Numbered from the stretch's first letter, positions 1-8,765 are shown. The stretch is DNA of 64,000 bases from Kosakonia sp. SMBL-WEM22 (GCF_014490785.1 NZ_CP051488.1:3286001-3350000); one strand, 5' to 3'. Numbers and translations are program-made. The notes: generated by a model not told the origin, from the letters alone.

Positions 1-285
1 GAGGAGGCGACCGCCGCCACTTTTGCCGAGTTTGACCGCGTGGTGGGCTTTAATTACCTGCGCGGAATGCACCTCAATGATGCGAAAAGCAGCTTTGCCA
101 GCCGGGTTGACCGCCATCACAGCCTTGGCGAAGGCAACATCGGCCACGATGCGTTTCGCTGGATCATGCGCGACGCGCGCTTCGACGGTATTCCGCTGAT
201 CCTTGAGACCGTTAACCCGGATATCTGGGTGGAGGAGATCGCCTGGCTTAAAGCGCAGCAGTACGCGGAAACCACCGCCGGGTAA
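1..285 (+). CDS. nfo: Endonuclease IV, C-terminal part (window-truncated)
   Basis: This is the last 94 residues of the apurinic/apyrimidinic endonuclease of base-excision repair, which cuts 5' of abasic sites in DNA using three metal ions. The reading frame is open from the first base of the window, so the start lies outside it. Visible family features are the segment RGMHLNDAK, the metal-binding HHSLGEGNIG stretch and the ending ILETVNPD followed by a conserved tryptophan region. The position next to the fru operon is the same as in E. coli. Nothing looks broken; it is partial only because the window begins inside the gene. Confidence 0.95.
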   Translation, partial: EEATAATFAEFDRVVGFNYLRGMHLNDAKSSFASRVDRHHSLGEGNIGHDAFRWIMRDARFDGIPLILETVNPDIWVEEIAWLKAQQYAETTAG

Positions 286-289
286 TCTC

Positions 290-738
290 CTGCCATCCGG
301 CAATGGCGCAATGCCTGATGGCGCTGCGCTTATCAGGCCTACAAAAGCAACACCATCCCGAGCCGTAGGCCGGATAAAGCGCATGCCGCCATCCGGCAAT
401 GCCGCAGTGCCTGATGGCGCTTTGCTTATCAGGCCTACAAAAGCAACACCATCCCGAGCCGTAGGCCGGATAAGGCGCATGCCGCCATCCGGCAATAGCG
501 CAGTGCCTGATGGCGCTTTGCTTATCAGGCCAACAAAAGCGAAACTATCTCAAGCCGTAGGCCGGAAAAGGCGCAAGCCGCCATCCGGCAATGACGCAGT
601 GCCTGATGGCGCTTTGCTTATCAGGCCTACAAAAGCAAAATCTCCTGCGAGTCCGTCGGCCGGATAAGGCGCATGCCGCCATCCGGCAATGGCGCAGTGC
701 CTGATGGCGCTTTGCTTATCAGGCCTACAAAAGCAAAC
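290..738. repeat. Tandem REP/BIME-like array, about 96-bp period, five units
   Basis: Five head-to-tail copies follow nfo. The marker CATCCGGCAAT ends at 304, 400, 496, 592 and 690, giving spacings of 96, 96, 96 and 98 bp. Each unit joins two palindromic modules: one of type GCCGTAGGCCGGATAAGGCG with GCCGCCATCCGGCAAT, and one of type TGCCTGATGGCGC with GCTTATCAGGCCTAC. These resemble enterobacterial repetitive extragenic palindromes arranged as a BIME. The fru terminator follows at 757. Known roles of such arrays include 3'-end mRNA stabilisation and gyrase or integration host factor binding; which applies here is inference. Open frames across the array are artefacts of a period divisible by three. 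Confidence 0.9.
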
Positions 739-756
739 CAGCCCTTTTGCGGGCAT

Positions 757-785
757 AAAAAAAGGCCGCTAAGCGGCCTTTTTTC
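757..785 (-). terminator. Intrinsic terminator of fruBKA
   Basis: The stem GGCCGCT/AGCGGCC at 764-778 is flanked by A7 on the left and T6 on the right, so it could work in both directions. It lies 13 bp beyond the fruA stop. Confidence 0.85.
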
Positions 786-797
786 TGTTTCTACGGC

Positions 798-2492
798 TCA
801 GGCAACTTTCGCGGCCATCTCCGTTTCCGGACGTTTCAGCAGGGCATAAAGCAGACCCGACAGCAGCGTACCAGCAACGATCGCCAACAGGTAACCGAGC
901 ACCGGAGTGATAGCACCCGGGATCAGCAGTACGAACAGACCACCGTGCGGTGCCATCAGTTTGGCACCAATCGCCATGGAGATAGCACCCGTCAGCGCGC
1001 CACCGGCGATACAGCATGGGATAACACGCATAGGATCGCGCGCCGCAAACGGAATCGCCCCTTCAGAGATAAAGCACAGACCCAGCACCAGCGCCGCTTT
1101 ACCGCCTTCACGCTGACCTTTATCGAACTTGTTACGTGCTACCAGCGTTGCCAGACCCATCGCCAGCGGGGGCACCATACCGGCCGCCATGATCGCCGCC
1201 ATCGGCGCGTAGGTTTGCGTACTCAGCAGCCCGACACCAAAGGCGTAGGCCGCTTTGTTCACCGGACCACCCATATCGGTACACATCATGCCACCGAGGA
1301 TCGCGCCCAGCAGAACGGCGTTCGCTGTACCCATGGTTTGCAGCCAGGAGGTGAGACCTGCAAGGATTTTCGCTACCGGCGTACCGATAAGGTAGATCAT
1401 CGCCAGGCCAACAATCAGGCTGGAGAAGAGCGGAATAATCAGGATCGGTTTCAGCGCTTCCATACTTGGCGGCAGCTTGAAGCCTTTGCTGATCGCTTTC
1501 GCGATGTAACCGGCAAGGAAACCAGCAATGATACCGCCGATAAAGCCAGACCCGGTGCTTACCGCCAGCATACCGCCGATCAGACCCGGCGTCAGACCCG
1601 GACGGTCAGCAATGGAGAAGGCGATAAAGCCTGCCAGCACCGGCACCATCAGCGCAAACGCTGTACCGCCGCCGATCTTCATCAGCGCCGCCGCCAGCGT
1701 GCCCTCTTCTTTAAACGCGGTAATACCAAAGGCGAAGGAGAGTGCGATCAGCAGACCGCCCGCCACCACCATCGGCAGCATGTAAGAGACACCGGTCAGC
1801 AGGTGACGATAGGCGCCCGCGCTCTCTTTTTTGCCTTCTGAAGCTTCAGACTTCCCTTGCGTGGATGGCTGATAGGGCTTTGCTTCCGCTACTGCTTTAT
1901 CCAGCTCCTGCGCCGTTTTCTTCAGCGCAAGGCCCGTCGAGGTGCGGTACATCGGTTTACCGGCAAACTTCGCCAGGTCAACTTCGATATCCGCCGCAAC
2001 GATAACCAGATCTGCCTGCGCCACCTCTTCCGGGGTGATGGCATTGCCTGCGCCCACGGAGCCGCGCGTTTCAACTTTCACCCACCAGCCGCGTTTTTTC
2101 GCTTCGGTTTCAATGGCTTCTGCCGCCATAAAGGTGTGCGCGACGCCGGTTGGACAGGCGGTCACGGCAACAATACGTTTCGGCCCTGCGGCCGGCGCTG
2201 CCGCCGCAGGTGCAGCAGCCGGAGCGCTGTAAGGCGCGGCGTGGTTCTTCGCTTCGCTCAGGAACAGCTCCGGGTGCGCGACCGCGCGATTGATATCGCC
2301 CAGCCAGACTTTTTTCCCGCTCAGCGCCGCGTCGTTTGGCAGCTGGCTACCCAGCACGATCGCCAGTTCTGCGTCGCCAGGGTTATCAACAAATTGCAGA
2401 TTCGCTTTTTGCGCCGCCGCGCCCAGCAGGGTCTTTGCCATATAGGCACGGGCCTGTCCGAGTTCAGCGTCGATGATCAGCAGCGTTTTCAT
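798..2492 (-). CDS. fruA: PTS fructose-specific EIIB'BC component
   Basis: FruA is the inner-membrane fructose permease of the phosphotransferase system. It takes fructose in and releases fructose 1-phosphate. At 564 residues it has the usual length. The order is an N-terminal IIB'-like domain (about 1-85), an Ala/Pro linker (about 86-103), the phosphorylated IIB domain with the active cysteine at about residue 113 in VTACPTGVAHT, and a multi-spanning IIC domain from about residue 225. It is the last gene of fruBKA, 16 bp after fruK, and is followed by a good terminator. Control is inferred to come from the Cra operators upstream of fruB. Confidence 0.97.
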   Translation of the reverse strand: MKTLLIIDAELGQARAYMAKTLLGAAAQKANLQFVDNPGDAELAIVLGSQLPNDAALSGKKVWLGDINRAVAHPELFLSEAKNHAAPYSAPAAAPAAAAPAAGPKRIVAVTACPTGVAHTFMAAEAIETEAKKRGWWVKVETRGSVGAGNAITPEEVAQADLVIVAADIEVDLAKFAGKPMYRTSTGLALKKTAQELDKAVAEAKPYQPSTQGKSEASEGKKESAGAYRHLLTGVSYMLPMVVAGGLLIALSFAFGITAFKEEGTLAAALMKIGGGTAFALMVPVLAGFIAFSIADRPGLTPGLIGGMLAVSTGSGFIGGIIAGFLAGYIAKAISKGFKLPPSMEALKPILIIPLFSSLIVGLAMIYLIGTPVAKILAGLTSWLQTMGTANAVLLGAILGGMMCTDMGGPVNKAAYAFGVGLLSTQTYAPMAAIMAAGMVPPLAMGLATLVARNKFDKGQREGGKAALVLGLCFISEGAIPFAARDPMRVIPCCIAGGALTGAISMAIGAKLMAPHGGLFVLLIPGAITPVLGYLLAIVAGTLLSGLLYALLKRPETEMAAKVA

Positions 2493-2508
2493 TATGCCTC
2501 TCCTGCTG

Positions 2509-3447
2509 TTAGTTAAAGGGTTTTAAGTCAACGCGCGCCATCATCGCGGCTAACTGGGTACGATCGGTAATCCCTACGTTACTCTGACTGACCGCCAGTG
2601 CAGCGACAGCGGTGGCCAGGCGTAAAGTGTGCTCACTGGACTCACGCATCAGCAGGCCGTAAATCAGGCCGCCAACCATCGAATCCCCTGCGCCAACGGT
2701 GCTTACCACTTCCATTGACGGCGGTTTGGCGATCCATTCACCCGAAGCGTTGACCCACAGCGCCCCTTCTGCGCCCAGCGAAATCACCACGTGGGCGATC
2801 CCCTGCTCGCGAAGCGCGTGAGCGGCTTCAATAACGTCCTGCAATTCCGGCAGCTTACGACCAGCCCAGATCTCCAGCTCGCGGCGGTTAGGTTTCACTA
2901 ACCATGGTGCGGCTTTCAGACCGGCGACCAGCGCGTCACGGCTGCTGTCAAAGATAATGCACGGGCACTGGCTGCGCAGACGCGTCATCCAGTCGGTAAA
3001 GGCTTCCGGGCTGACGCCCGACGGCAGGCTGCCGCTGACGCAGACCATGTCAAACTGGCCAAGCCAGCTGAGCGAGTCAGTGACAAAACGTTCCCAGTCG
3101 GCCGGGGTGACTTCGAAACCGGAGAAGTTAAAGTCGGTCACTTCGCCATCTTTCTCGGTCAGCTTAACGTTGATGCGCGTACGCCCCTGCACCACCTGGA
3201 AACGGTTGGCAATGCCCAGCTCGCTGAACAGTTGCTGAAAGCCGTCCTGGTTATCTTTACCGAGGAAACCGCCCACGGTGACGTCGATACCGAGATCTTT
3301 CAGCACCTTCGCGACGTTGATCCCTTTACCGGCGGCGTGCAGCCCGGTAGTACGCACCAGGTTGACTTCGCCACGCTCCACTTCCGGCGTGAAACCCACC
3401 AGATCGTAGGCCGGATTTAACGTGATTGTTGCAACTCTTCTGCTCAT
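2509..3447 (-). CDS. fruK: 1-phosphofructokinase
   Basis: FruK phosphorylates fructose 1-phosphate, made by FruA, to fructose 1,6-bisphosphate in the cytoplasm. The 312-residue protein is a PfkB-family ribokinase-like enzyme. The first PfkB signature region (AAGKGINVAKVL, about residues 38-49) and the second (VGAGDSMVGG, about 251-260, with catalytic Asp255) are both intact. Its start codon directly follows the fruB stop with no intervening base, which suggests translational coupling. Confidence 0.97.
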   Translation of the reverse strand: MSRRVATITLNPAYDLVGFTPEVERGEVNLVRTTGLHAAGKGINVAKVLKDLGIDVTVGGFLGKDNQDGFQQLFSELGIANRFQVVQGRTRINVKLTEKDGEVTDFNFSGFEVTPADWERFVTDSLSWLGQFDMVCVSGSLPSGVSPEAFTDWMTRLRSQCPCIIFDSSRDALVAGLKAAPWLVKPNRRELEIWAGRKLPELQDVIEAAHALREQGIAHVVISLGAEGALWVNASGEWIAKPPSMEVVSTVGAGDSMVGGLIYGLLMRESSEHTLRLATAVAALAVSQSNVGITDRTQLAAMMARVDLKPFN

Positions 3448-4578
3448 TTACGCTCCCTCTCCCAGGCCCGCTGCGATGGCGTCGCCAATCGCTTTCAGCG
3501 CCTGTTCAGCATCTTCGCCCTGTGCGGTAAAGCGCAGGCGGTGTCCTTTTTTCACGCCCAGCGCAACCACTTTCATCAGGCTGCGGCCATTTGCCGGTTT
3601 GCCCGATCCATCGAGGTTGGTGACAGTGATTTCACTGTTGAACTGTTTAATGGTGTTGACCAGCATGGTGCCCGGACGGGCATGCAGGCCGTGCTCGTTA
3701 CGAATAACAAACTCTTCGCTGAGCAGATCCTCCGCAACTGCGTCGTCGCTGGTCAGCAGCGCCAGCAGCGTGGCGGCGTCGGCATTCAGCAGACGGTCAG
3801 CTTTATTCGCCAGCAGCAGATCGCTCAGGCGCTTCAGCACAGCAACGGGTTGCTCATCGGCCATCGCGACGCTCACCAGAACGGCGGCGTTTTCGCCTTC
3901 TACCTCAAACGGTGTGGCGGCGCGGCTGACGGCAACCGCGCTCAGCAGGTTGCCCTCGGCACTGTCGTTCAGCCAGATGCCCTGGCCGAGGTTCAGCGGC
4001 TGTTCGTTAATAGCACGGGTGACGTAGAGGCTGTCTACCGCGCCCGCCTCTTTCAGACGTGCGGCGTTCAGCGCCTGCAGCGTCATCAGCGAGCTGGCGT
4101 TGACGTCCAGAGACAGGGTTTCGTTGTCTAACTTCAGCGCGCTGCTCTGCTTTTCGCCCATCAGCAACGCCCGCAGCTCTTCAGCAGTGGTCGCGGATTG
4201 CAGCTGCGCGGCGACGGCATCATCACTCAGTACGTGCGTCAGCTGACGCAGCAGACCGAGGTGCTCATCAGAGCTGGCGGCGATACCGATGGCAACGTAA
4301 GCCACCTGCCCTTCGCTCCACAGAATGCCCTGCGGGAACTGGAACACTTTGACGCCGGTTTTCAGCACCTGGTCGCGCGTGTCGGTGGTGCCGTGCGGAA
4401 TGGCGATGCCGTTGCCAAGAAAGGTAGAAGTTTGCTGCTCGCGTGCGAGCATGCCATTGACATAGCCCTCAGCCACGTTGCCGGCTTCGGTCAATGCCGC
4501 CGCGATCTGGCGGATGGCCTCTTCTTTATTACCGGCCTGCTGGCCTGGATGGATGTCCTGAACGGATAACTGGAACAT
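3448..4578 (-). CDS. fruB: Fructose PTS diphosphoryl transfer protein (EIIA-HPr)
   Basis: FruB carries phosphate from enzyme I to FruA. The 376-residue protein has an N-terminal EIIA-Fru domain with phospho-His62 (IAIPHGTTD), a middle receiver-like linker domain, and a C-terminal HPr-like domain (FPr) with phospho-His299 in NEHGLHARPG. It is the first gene of the operon, and both Cra operators lie within 105 bp upstream of its start. Length and domain order match the E. coli protein. Confidence 0.97.
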   Translation of the reverse strand: MFQLSVQDIHPGQQAGNKEEAIRQIAAALTEAGNVAEGYVNGMLAREQQTSTFLGNGIAIPHGTTDTRDQVLKTGVKVFQFPQGILWSEGQVAYVAIGIAASSDEHLGLLRQLTHVLSDDAVAAQLQSATTAEELRALLMGEKQSSALKLDNETLSLDVNASSLMTLQALNAARLKEAGAVDSLYVTRAINEQPLNLGQGIWLNDSAEGNLLSAVAVSRAATPFEVEGENAAVLVSVAMADEQPVAVLKRLSDLLLANKADRLLNADAATLLALLTSDDAVAEDLLSEEFVIRNEHGLHARPGTMLVNTIKQFNSEITVTNLDGSGKPANGRSLMKVVALGVKKGHRLRFTAQGEDAEQALKAIGDAIAAGLGEGA

Positions 4579-4600
4579 GTGACTCGTCTCCCGCTGAAAT

Positions 4601-4612
4601 TGAATCGTTTCA
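4601..4612. promoter_or_regulatory. Cra (FruR) operator, proximal
   Basis: TGAATCGTTTCA matches the Cra consensus (TGAAWCGWTTCA-like) and lies 23 bp upstream of the fruB start. Derepression by fructose 1-phosphate is the known behaviour of Cra at fru operons. Confidence 0.85.
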
Positions 4613-4667
4613 GCTTACATAAGAAAGGTTACGTCACCGCCGTGATTCAGAGACAATGCGATGACGC

Positions 4668-4679
4668 TGAAACGTTTCA
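4668..4679. promoter_or_regulatory. Cra (FruR) operator, distal
   Basis: TGAAACGTTTCA is a perfect 12-bp palindrome matching Cra sites. It lies 55 bp upstream of the proximal site, so the pair brackets the likely fru promoter. Confidence 0.85.
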
Positions 4680-4837
4680 AGGAGTCTTGACCTTTTTTGC
4701 TCAAGGATCAAGAAATCTCTCATTTGGCGTTTAAGAATTTTGAGGCACTGCACATTTTACAGCCCGTTAAGGAAAATTTGCTGACGCGAATCTGGCCGTC
4801 AGCTTATCGCCTTCAGCCTGTTCAGCTTTAGAGTGGA

Positions 4838-5092
4838 TTAAGGTGCAGTCTGCTGTTCAAGATTGAGGAGGTAGATCATCGCCTGTTCGCGCGTTGAGCC
4901 GCACATCTCCAGGCCTGGCTGCAGGCCAGCGCACACTTTTGGCCGCAACGGTGAGCCAAAAAGCTTGCAGCGCTGATGTTCATCAAGCTGTACGCAGGGC
5001 GTGTTGGCCGGTTTACCGTTGGGCATGCCGGGGATCGGGCTGGTAATGGACGGGGCGGTACAGCAGGCTCCGCAGTCCGGGCGGCAGTGCAT
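4838..5092 (-). CDS. yeiW: YkgJ-type cysteine-cluster protein YeiW
   Basis: This is a small 84-residue protein of the UPF0153/YkgJ family with a presumed metal or Fe-S binding cysteine cluster; its function is unknown. The motif CRPDCGACC stands at the N terminus, followed by further cysteines in the contexts TPCVQLD, RCKLFG, KVCAGL and EMCGS. I place the start at the ATG giving MHCRPDCGACC because it has an AAGAGAG-like ribosome site upstream and matches the E. coli length. A longer frame reaching 5152 has no better support. It lies between fruB and efpL and diverges from efpL. Confidence 0.85.
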   Translation of the reverse strand: MHCRPDCGACCTAPSITSPIPGMPNGKPANTPCVQLDEHQRCKLFGSPLRPKVCAGLQPGLEMCGSTREQAMIYLLNLEQQTAP

Positions 5093-5260
5093 AGTGGCTC
5101 TCTTATTTGGCAGCGACGCGCTGAAATAGCGCGTTGCGGGGCACGCTATCATCTTTTACCCCTGCAACGCAAAACTCAGCAATTCCCCTTGCCTGAAAAG
5201 GCCCTCGCGAGTAGTTTGTCGCGATATTTTGGTGAATTTCTTTTTTACAGGAACCTGGCA

Positions 5261-5833
5261 ATGCCAAGAGCGAACGAAATTAAAAAAGGTATGGTGCTGA
5301 ACTACAACGGCAAGCTGCTGATTGTGAAAGATATTGATATTCAGTCACCGAGCGCCCGCGGCGCAGCAACGCTGTATAAAATGCGCTTTGCCGATGTCCG
5401 CACCGGCCTGAAAGTTGAAGAGCGTTTTAAAGGCGACGACATTGTTGATACCGTCTCCCTGAACCGCCGTTTCGTTGACTTCTCCTACGTCGACGGCAAT
5501 GAATACGTCTTTATGGATAAAGAAGACTACACGCCTTACACCTTCACCAAAGACCAGATTGAAGATGAACTGCTCTTTATTCCGGAGGGTGGCATGCCGG
5601 ATATGCAGGTGCTGCTGTGGGACGGCCAGTTGCTGGCCCTCGAGCTGCCGCAGACCGTGGATCTCGAAATCGTTGAGACTGCACCGGGCATCAAAGGCGC
5701 GTCAGCCAGCTCCCGTACCAAGCCTGCCACGCTAAACACTGGCCTGGTCGTGCAGGTGCCGGAGTACCTGACCACCGGCGAGAAGATCCGCATTCATATT
5801 GAAGAGCGCCGCTATATGGGCCGCGCTGATTAA
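5261..5833 (+). CDS. efpL: Elongation factor P-like protein EfpL (YeiP)
   Basis: EfpL is a paralogue of translation factor EF-P that helps ribosomes through polyproline and some other arrest motifs. The 190-residue protein has the three-domain EF-P layout. The N-terminal loop that in EF-P carries the modified lysine reads SPSARGAATLYK here, with Arg33 at the tip, as in E. coli YeiP. The start at 5261 (MPRANEIKKG) follows a CAGGAAC ribosome site. A frame extending upstream to 4976 runs through yeiW in antisense and is not credible. A strong terminator follows. Confidence 0.95.
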   Translation: MPRANEIKKGMVLNYNGKLLIVKDIDIQSPSARGAATLYKMRFADVRTGLKVEERFKGDDIVDTVSLNRRFVDFSYVDGNEYVFMDKEDYTPYTFTKDQIEDELLFIPEGGMPDMQVLLWDGQLLALELPQTVDLEIVETAPGIKGASASSRTKPATLNTGLVVQVPEYLTTGEKIRIHIEERRYMGRAD

Positions 5834-5836
5834 ATA

Positions 5837-5866
5837 AAAAAGCCTCCGCATGGAGGCTTTTTTTTC
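5837..5866. terminator. Bidirectional terminator between efpL and uxuA
   Basis: The hairpin AGCCTCC-GCAT-GGAGGCT is flanked by A6 and T8. It serves efpL on the plus strand and can serve uxuA, which ends at 5903 on the minus strand. Confidence 0.88.
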
Positions 5867-5902
5867 GCCCGCGAAAGCGAGCAGAATGTTTGTCAGCGGC
5901 TC

Positions 5903-7093
5903 TTACAGCAGGTCGCGGAACAGCGTCTTCTTCAGCGCCAGCTCAACGCCGCGTACTTCCGCCATCCCTTTCAGACGACCAATCGCCGAGTAGCCAGGGT
6001 TAGTTTTCTTACGCAGATCGTCCAGCATCTGGTGGCCATGATCCGGCCGGAAGGGGATCGGGCGCAGATCGCCCGCTCTCTTACGGCGCTGCTCTTCAGT
6101 AAGAATTGCCGCCACCACCGACACCATATCGACATCGCCATTCAGGTGCGCTGCTTCGTGGAAGGTTTTCGGGTTCTCTTCGCGACAGGTAGCGCGCAGA
6201 TGGGTGAAGTGAATGCGGTCGCCGAAGGTCTCAATCATCCGCACCAGATCGTTGTCTGCCCGCACACCGTAGGAGCCGGTGCACATGGTGAAGCCGTTGT
6301 TGATGCTGTCTACCGCCTCTTTCAGCCACTGCATATCTTCGATAGTGGAGACAATGCGTGGCAGGCCGAGGATCGGGCGCGGCGGATCGTCCGGATGAAC
6401 CGCCAGCCGTACGCCCACTTCCTGTGCCACTGGCACAATGGCGCGCAGGAAGCAGGCCATATTTTCGCGCAGCTGCGCTTTGTCGATGCCGTCATACTCT
6501 GCCAGACGTGCGCGGAACTGATCCAGCGTATAGCCCTCTTCCGCACCCGGCAGACCGGCGATGATATTGCGCGTCAGCTTCTCCACTTCCGCATCGCTCA
6601 TCGCATTAAAATAGGCCTGCGCCTGGCGCTGCTCTTCATCGCTATAATCCGCCTGCGCCCCTTCACGTTTAAGAATATGCAGCTCAAACGCGGCAAAGGC
6701 GATCTGGTCGAAGCGCAGCGCGCGCGCGCCATCCGGCAGTTGATATTCCAGGTCGGTACGCGTCCAGTCGAGGATCGGCATAAAGTTGTAGCAGACGGTA
6801 TCAATTCCGCAGGTGGCGAGATTACGGATGCTCTGCTGATAGTTGGCAATCCATTTTTCGCAGTCGCCGGAGTGGGTTTTGATCTCTTCATGTACCGGGA
6901 TACTTTCGACAACGGACCAGTAAAGCCCTTTTTCAGCCAGCAGGGCCTGGCGGGCTTTGATCTCCTCCACTGGCCACACCTGGCCATTCGGAATGTGGTG
7001 CAGAGCGGTGACCACGCCGGTTGCGCCCGCCTGACGAACATCATCAAGAGAAACCGGATCGTTCGGTCCATACCAACGCCAGGTTTGTTCCAT
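5903..7093 (-). CDS. uxuA: Mannonate dehydratase
   Basis: UxuA dehydrates D-mannonate to 2-keto-3-deoxy-D-gluconate in the hexuronate (glucuronate) pathway. The 396-residue protein is of normal length and shows family segments such as WRWYGPND near the N terminus, YNFMPILDW in the middle, and the metal-site region HPDDPP and HLR further on. It needs Fe2+ or Mn2+ by family knowledge. In E. coli uxuA is in an operon with uxuB at another locus; here it stands alone, divergent from yeiQ, with UxuR/ExuR-like and CRP-like sites between them. It was probably placed here by rearrangement, or is the ancestral arrangement in this lineage. Confidence 0.95.
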   Translation of the reverse strand: MEQTWRWYGPNDPVSLDDVRQAGATGVVTALHHIPNGQVWPVEEIKARQALLAEKGLYWSVVESIPVHEEIKTHSGDCEKWIANYQQSIRNLATCGIDTVCYNFMPILDWTRTDLEYQLPDGARALRFDQIAFAAFELHILKREGAQADYSDEEQRQAQAYFNAMSDAEVEKLTRNIIAGLPGAEEGYTLDQFRARLAEYDGIDKAQLRENMACFLRAIVPVAQEVGVRLAVHPDDPPRPILGLPRIVSTIEDMQWLKEAVDSINNGFTMCTGSYGVRADNDLVRMIETFGDRIHFTHLRATCREENPKTFHEAAHLNGDVDMVSVVAAILTEEQRRKRAGDLRPIPFRPDHGHQMLDDLRKKTNPGYSAIGRLKGMAEVRGVELALKKTLFRDLL

Positions 7094-7109
7094 CGTCTTC
7101 CCCTCAAAA

Positions 7110-7127
7110 AAGTTGTTATACCAATAC
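7110..7127. promoter_or_regulatory. Probable UxuR/ExuR operator 1
   Basis: AAGTTGTTATACCAATAC matches 14 of 18 positions of the hexuronate-regulator consensus AAATTGGTATACCAATTT (consensus from memory). It lies 17 bp upstream of the uxuA start. Confidence 0.6.
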
Positions 7128-7191
7128 AGCGAAAAGCATGACGACTACCATACATGCTTATCGGAACCGGTCAAATCCTGCCGCAGCAATG

Positions 7192-7207
7192 ATTGATCCA
7201 GCTCACA
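7192..7207. promoter_or_regulatory. Probable CRP site
   Basis: ATTGA-N6-TCACA matches 8 of 10 positions of the CRP consensus TGTGA-N6-TCACA, in the middle of the uxuA/yeiQ divergent region. This fits catabolite control of sugar-acid genes. Confidence 0.5.
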
Positions 7208-7218
7208 TTCCCCGGATA

Positions 7219-7236
7219 TTTAAGGCATACCAATTC
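7219..7236. promoter_or_regulatory. Possible UxuR/ExuR operator 2
   Basis: TTTAAGGCATACCAATTC has one strong half-site (TACCAATT) and 11 of 18 matches to the same consensus. It lies 62 bp upstream of the yeiQ start. Confidence 0.4.
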
Positions 7237-7298
7237 TTTTTGCTGTCATATAACTTTACACTGCTATTGTTAATTATTGGTTAATCAGGTGTATAGAG

Positions 7299-8765
7299 AT
7301 GAAAACAATTGCCTCCGCCACGCTGCCCGCTTCGGTGCAACAGCCGCAGTACGATCGCAGCCAGCTCCGTTCGCGCATCGTCCATTTCGGTTTTGGTGCC
7401 TTTCACCGCGCCCATCAGGCGTTATTGACCGACCGGGTGCTGAATGCGCAAGGCGGCGACTGGGGCATTTGCGAAATCAGCCTGTTTAGCGGCGATGTTT
7501 TAATGTCGCAGCTGCGCGAGCAGGAACATCTTTATACGGTGCTGGAGAAAGGCGCGGACGGAAATAAGCCGATTATTATTGGCGCGGTCAACGAGTGCCT
7601 GAATGCCAAACTCGACACGCTGGCGGCGATTATTGAGAAGTTCTGCGAGCCGCAAGTGGCGATTGTCTCTCTGACCATCACCGAAAAGGGTTACTGCATC
7701 GATCCGGCCAGCGGTGAGCTTGATCTCACCCAGCCGCGTATTGAGCACGATCTGAAATACCCGCATGAGCCGCACTCTGCGCCGGGCATCTTAGTTGAAG
7801 CCCTGCATCGCCGCCGCGAGCGTGGCCTGGCGCCCTTTACCGTGCTCTCTTGTGACAACATTCCCGACAACGGACACGTGGTGAAAAACGCCGTGCTGGG
7901 GATGGCGCAAACCCGCTCGCCGGAGCTGGCGCAGTGGATAGCGGAGCATGTCAGCTTCCCGGCCACCATGGTCGACCGTATTGTCCCGGCGGCAACCGAC
8001 GAGTCGCTGGCGGAGATTGCCGACGTGCTCGGCGTGTTTGATCCGTGCGCCATCAGCTGCGAGCCCTTTATTCAGTGGGTAATAGAAGATAACTTTGTCG
8101 CCGGGCGTCCGGCCTGGGAAAGCGCGGGCGTGCAGCTGGTGGAAGATGTGCAGCCGTGGGAGCAGATGAAGCTGCGCATGCTTAACGGCAGCCACTCCTT
8201 CCTCGCCTACTTAGGTTATCTTGCCGGATTTGCGCATATTAATGAGTGTATGCAGGACGCGGCCTTTCGGGAGGCGGCGCGCCAACTGATGCTGAATGAG
8301 CAAGCGCCGACGCTGCGTATTAAAGGCGTCAATCTTAATGCTTACGCCGATAGCCTGCTGGAGCGCTTCGCTAACCCGGCGCTGAAACATCGCACCTGGC
8401 AGATTGCGATGGATGGCAGCCAGAAGCTGCCGCAGCGCCTGCTGGATGGGATCCGTATTCATCTGCTGCGCCAGAGTGACTGGCCGCTGCTGGCGCTCGG
8501 CGTCGCGGGTTGGATGCGCTATGTCAGCGGCGTTGATGACGCGGGCGAGGTAATTGATATTCGCGATCCGCTGGCGGATAAGATCCGCGCCATTGTTGAG
8601 ACCAGCAGCAGCGACGAGCGCGTCACGGCGCTACTGACGCTGAAAGAGATCTTCGGTAACGATCTGCCGCATAACCCGGTATTTGTTGATGCCGTCAGCC
8701 AGGCGTGGCGTGCTATTGAGACGCTCGGCGCCCATGGCGCGGTGCAGCAGGCGGTCAACGCTTAA
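7299..8765 (+). CDS. yeiQ: Mannitol dehydrogenase family oxidoreductase YeiQ
   Basis: This is a 488-residue polyol-specific NAD-dependent dehydrogenase, related to fructuronate reductase UxuB and mannitol dehydrogenase. The N-terminal Rossmann-type segment reads IVHFGFGAFHRAHQA. The family active-site region with KLRMLNGSHS and the motif HRTWQIAMDGSQKLPQR are intact. It resembles YeiQ more than UxuB over the whole length. The divergent uxuA and shared hexuronate-type operators suggest it supplies the D-fructuronate to D-mannonate step, or a parallel one, next to UxuA. That role is inferred; YeiQ itself lacks a firmly assigned substrate. Confidence 0.9.
   Translation: MKTIASATLPASVQQPQYDRSQLRSRIVHFGFGAFHRAHQALLTDRVLNAQGGDWGICEISLFSGDVLMSQLREQEHLYTVLEKGADGNKPIIIGAVNECLNAKLDTLAAIIEKFCEPQVAIVSLTITEKGYCIDPASGELDLTQPRIEHDLKYPHEPHSAPGILVEALHRRRERGLAPFTVLSCDNIPDNGHVVKNAVLGMAQTRSPELAQWIAEHVSFPATMVDRIVPAATDESLAEIADVLGVFDPCAISCEPFIQWVIEDNFVAGRPAWESAGVQLVEDVQPWEQMKLRMLNGSHSFLAYLGYLAGFAHINECMQDAAFREAARQLMLNEQAPTLRIKGVNLNAYADSLLERFANPALKHRTWQIAMDGSQKLPQRLLDGIRIHLLRQSDWPLLALGVAGWMRYVSGVDDAGEVIDIRDPLADKIRAIVETSSSDERVTALLTLKEIFGNDLPHNPVFVDAVSQAWRAIETLGAHGAVQQAVNA

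Noticed and set aside
203..667. 154-residue open frame with repeated peptide units after nfo
   Set aside because: It runs through the 96-bp tandem array; the period is a multiple of three, so the frame stays open by repetition. It has no ribosome site and no family resemblance.
1857..2516. Long plus-strand frames opposite fruA, and similar antisense frames opposite ompC, gyrA, nrdA, uxuA and ubiG
   Set aside because: They mirror codon bias of the real genes in GC-rich DNA. The real genes have full-length conserved domains on the other strand.
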